Positions 63,197-64,000 of a stretch of 64,000 nt of DNA are shown piece after piece (positions within the stretch are counted from its first letter, which is position 1; every line of letters begins with the position of its first letter). The DNA comes from an uncultured beta proteobacterium (lineage in GTDB: Bacteria > Pseudomonadota > Gammaproteobacteria > Burkholderiales > SG8-39): positions 78,071 to 142,070 of the forward strand of contig CAIOLO010000037.1 of NCBI GenBank assembly GCA_903859155.1. Direction: 5' to 3'. The notes under the pieces were generated by a model. The model searched no databases, was not told where the DNA came from, and was given only the letters and a program-made list of their open reading frames with translations. Position numbers and translations under genes: made by a program.

Positions 63197-64000
63197 CGTC
63201 GATGACCTTCGGCGTCGCGGTCGCGGCCATGGTCGGCTTGCCGCCCGTGAAGCTCGCATTGCCGGTGGCGCTCGGGTCGCGCAGCTGCGCGGCCGCGGGC
63301 ACGGTCAACGAGGAGAGCGTCAAGCCCGTGCATTGCGCTGCGCTTGCGCCCAAACCCTTGAGCCGCACTTCTGCATCCAGCGCCTTGACCACCAGCGTCG
63401 TCGCCGGGGTGGTCGACAAGTCCATGGTCGCGCCGTCGGGCAGTGAGAAAGAGGGCACGTAGCGCACGTTGGCCGTCTTGCAATCGACCGCGCTGTTGTC
63501 CACCGGGTTGACGCAATTGCCGGGGATGCCGAACAGGTTGCCGAAGCCGTTGAACTGCAGCTGGATGTTCTTGCCGGCGTAACTGCCGTAGGCCGTGCCG
63601 GTGGGGACGGTATAAGTGATGATGCTCGGCGGATCAAGGGCAACCAGGCTGCCGTCCGATTTCAGCGTCAGCCACATGGACTGCGTCCATTGATTCGGCC
63701 CGGTCTGCCAGGTGTAGTAGTAATCGGGATTGCCCGGCTCGCACAAATACGAGCTCGACATCCCCGGTTTGGCTGCACAAGCAGAGAACGCCGTGTCGAA
63801 CAAACGGCCGGTCATGATGCCGTTCGGAAACATGGTGGTCCCGGCCGGGAAGTAGCTCGAACTGCTGAGCACCATGGAGGTCTTGACCCCGCTCTTGGTG
63901 TGCTGCAGTCCGCCAGCATCGAACGTATAGCTTACGGTGTTTGCGCTGCTGGTTGCGAAAGAGAATTGCTGCCCGGTGTTATTGCCGAAGGGGCTGTTGC
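63180..64000 (-). CDS. Secreted or surface protein, C-terminal part (cut by window edge)
   Basis: The frame is open from the right edge to a stop at 63180, giving about 273 residues. The sequence is rich in Thr, Ser, Gly and Asn with few charged residues and several cysteine pairs (CAAKPGMSSSYLC, NCVNPVDNSAVDC), typical of an extracellular beta-rich protein. It ends DGVIQQ. Its start and family are outside what can be seen. It is followed by the TonB-like gene. Confidence 0.6.
   Translation of the reverse strand, partial: NSPFGNNTGQQFSFATSSANTVSYTFDAGGLQHTKSGVKTSMVLSSSSYFPAGTTMFPNGIMTGRLFDTAFSACAAKPGMSSSYLCEPGNPDYYYTWQTGPNQWTQSMWLTLKSDGSLVALDPPSIITYTVPTGTAYGSYAGKNIQLQFNGFGNLFGIPGNCVNPVDNSAVDCKTANVRYVPSFSLPDGATMDLSTTPATTLVVKALDAEVRLKGLGASAAQCTGLTLSSLTVPAAAQLRDPSATGNASFTGGKPTMAATATPKVIDGVIQQ

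Overview
The window is high-GC DNA from a betaproteobacterium, most likely Burkholderiales or a close relative. The evidence is the ispF-ispD/mfd divergon, a complete trmJ-cysE-iscRSUA-hscBA-fdx block of the betaproteobacterial type, seven periplasmic Bug (TctC-family) receptors, and an exosortase/PEP-CTERM pair. No rRNA, tRNA, CRISPR array or transposase was recognised.

Layout. 1-12 kb is core housekeeping: isoprenoid genes ispF (partial) and ispD, the transcription-repair factor mfd, the iron-sulfur cluster operon on the minus strand, cysE and trmJ. 11.9-20 kb runs on the plus strand: suhB, two tandem TPR/O-GlcNAc-transferase-like (SPINDLY) proteins, and a peptide/nickel-type ABC importer (binding protein plus two permeases, no ATPase). 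20.3-26.0 kb is the most unusual part, an integron gene-cassette array without an integrase in the window (a CALIN). Six recognisable attC sites plus one atypical site separate small minus-strand cassettes. These carry four toxin-antitoxin modules (MazF-like, HigBA, TumE/TumA-like, ParE-like), a decayed BrnT/BrnA-like remnant, a VOC protein, a secreted GH5-like hydrolase and small unknown proteins. In six cassette intervals the 7-bp box at one end is the exact reverse complement of the box at the other end, as cassette excision and integration predict.

26-56 kb is a catabolic and transport region: dienelactone hydrolase, two drug-type MFS transporters, a degenerate SDR, a beta-lactamase-fold hydrolase, the seven Bug receptors, a HyuB-type hydantoinase subunit, an isochorismatase-like hydrolase, MmgE/PrpD, a CaiB CoA-transferase, a MaoC-like hydratase, an aromatic-acid MFS transporter and a CocE-type hydrolase. 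Set inside it is a copper-resistance operon (copA-copZ-csoR) behind two matching 17-bp CsoR-type operators. 56.3-59.5 kb is a compact minus-strand operon of PEP-CTERM protein, EpsD-like isomerase and exosortase-EpsI fusion. After it come a 21-residue lysine-rich microprotein, an old-yellow-enzyme reductase, a 64-residue ORF whose ribosome site lies in an inverted repeat, and a TonB-like protein downstream of a partial secreted protein at the right edge.

Working together: the isc block is probably autoregulated by IscR through a box overlapping its promoter and attenuated between iscA and hscB. The cassette array looks like a sedentary store of transferred genes held by addiction modules. The Bug and catabolic genes suggest a generalist organic-acid/xenobiotic lifestyle, with substrates that cannot be read from sequence.
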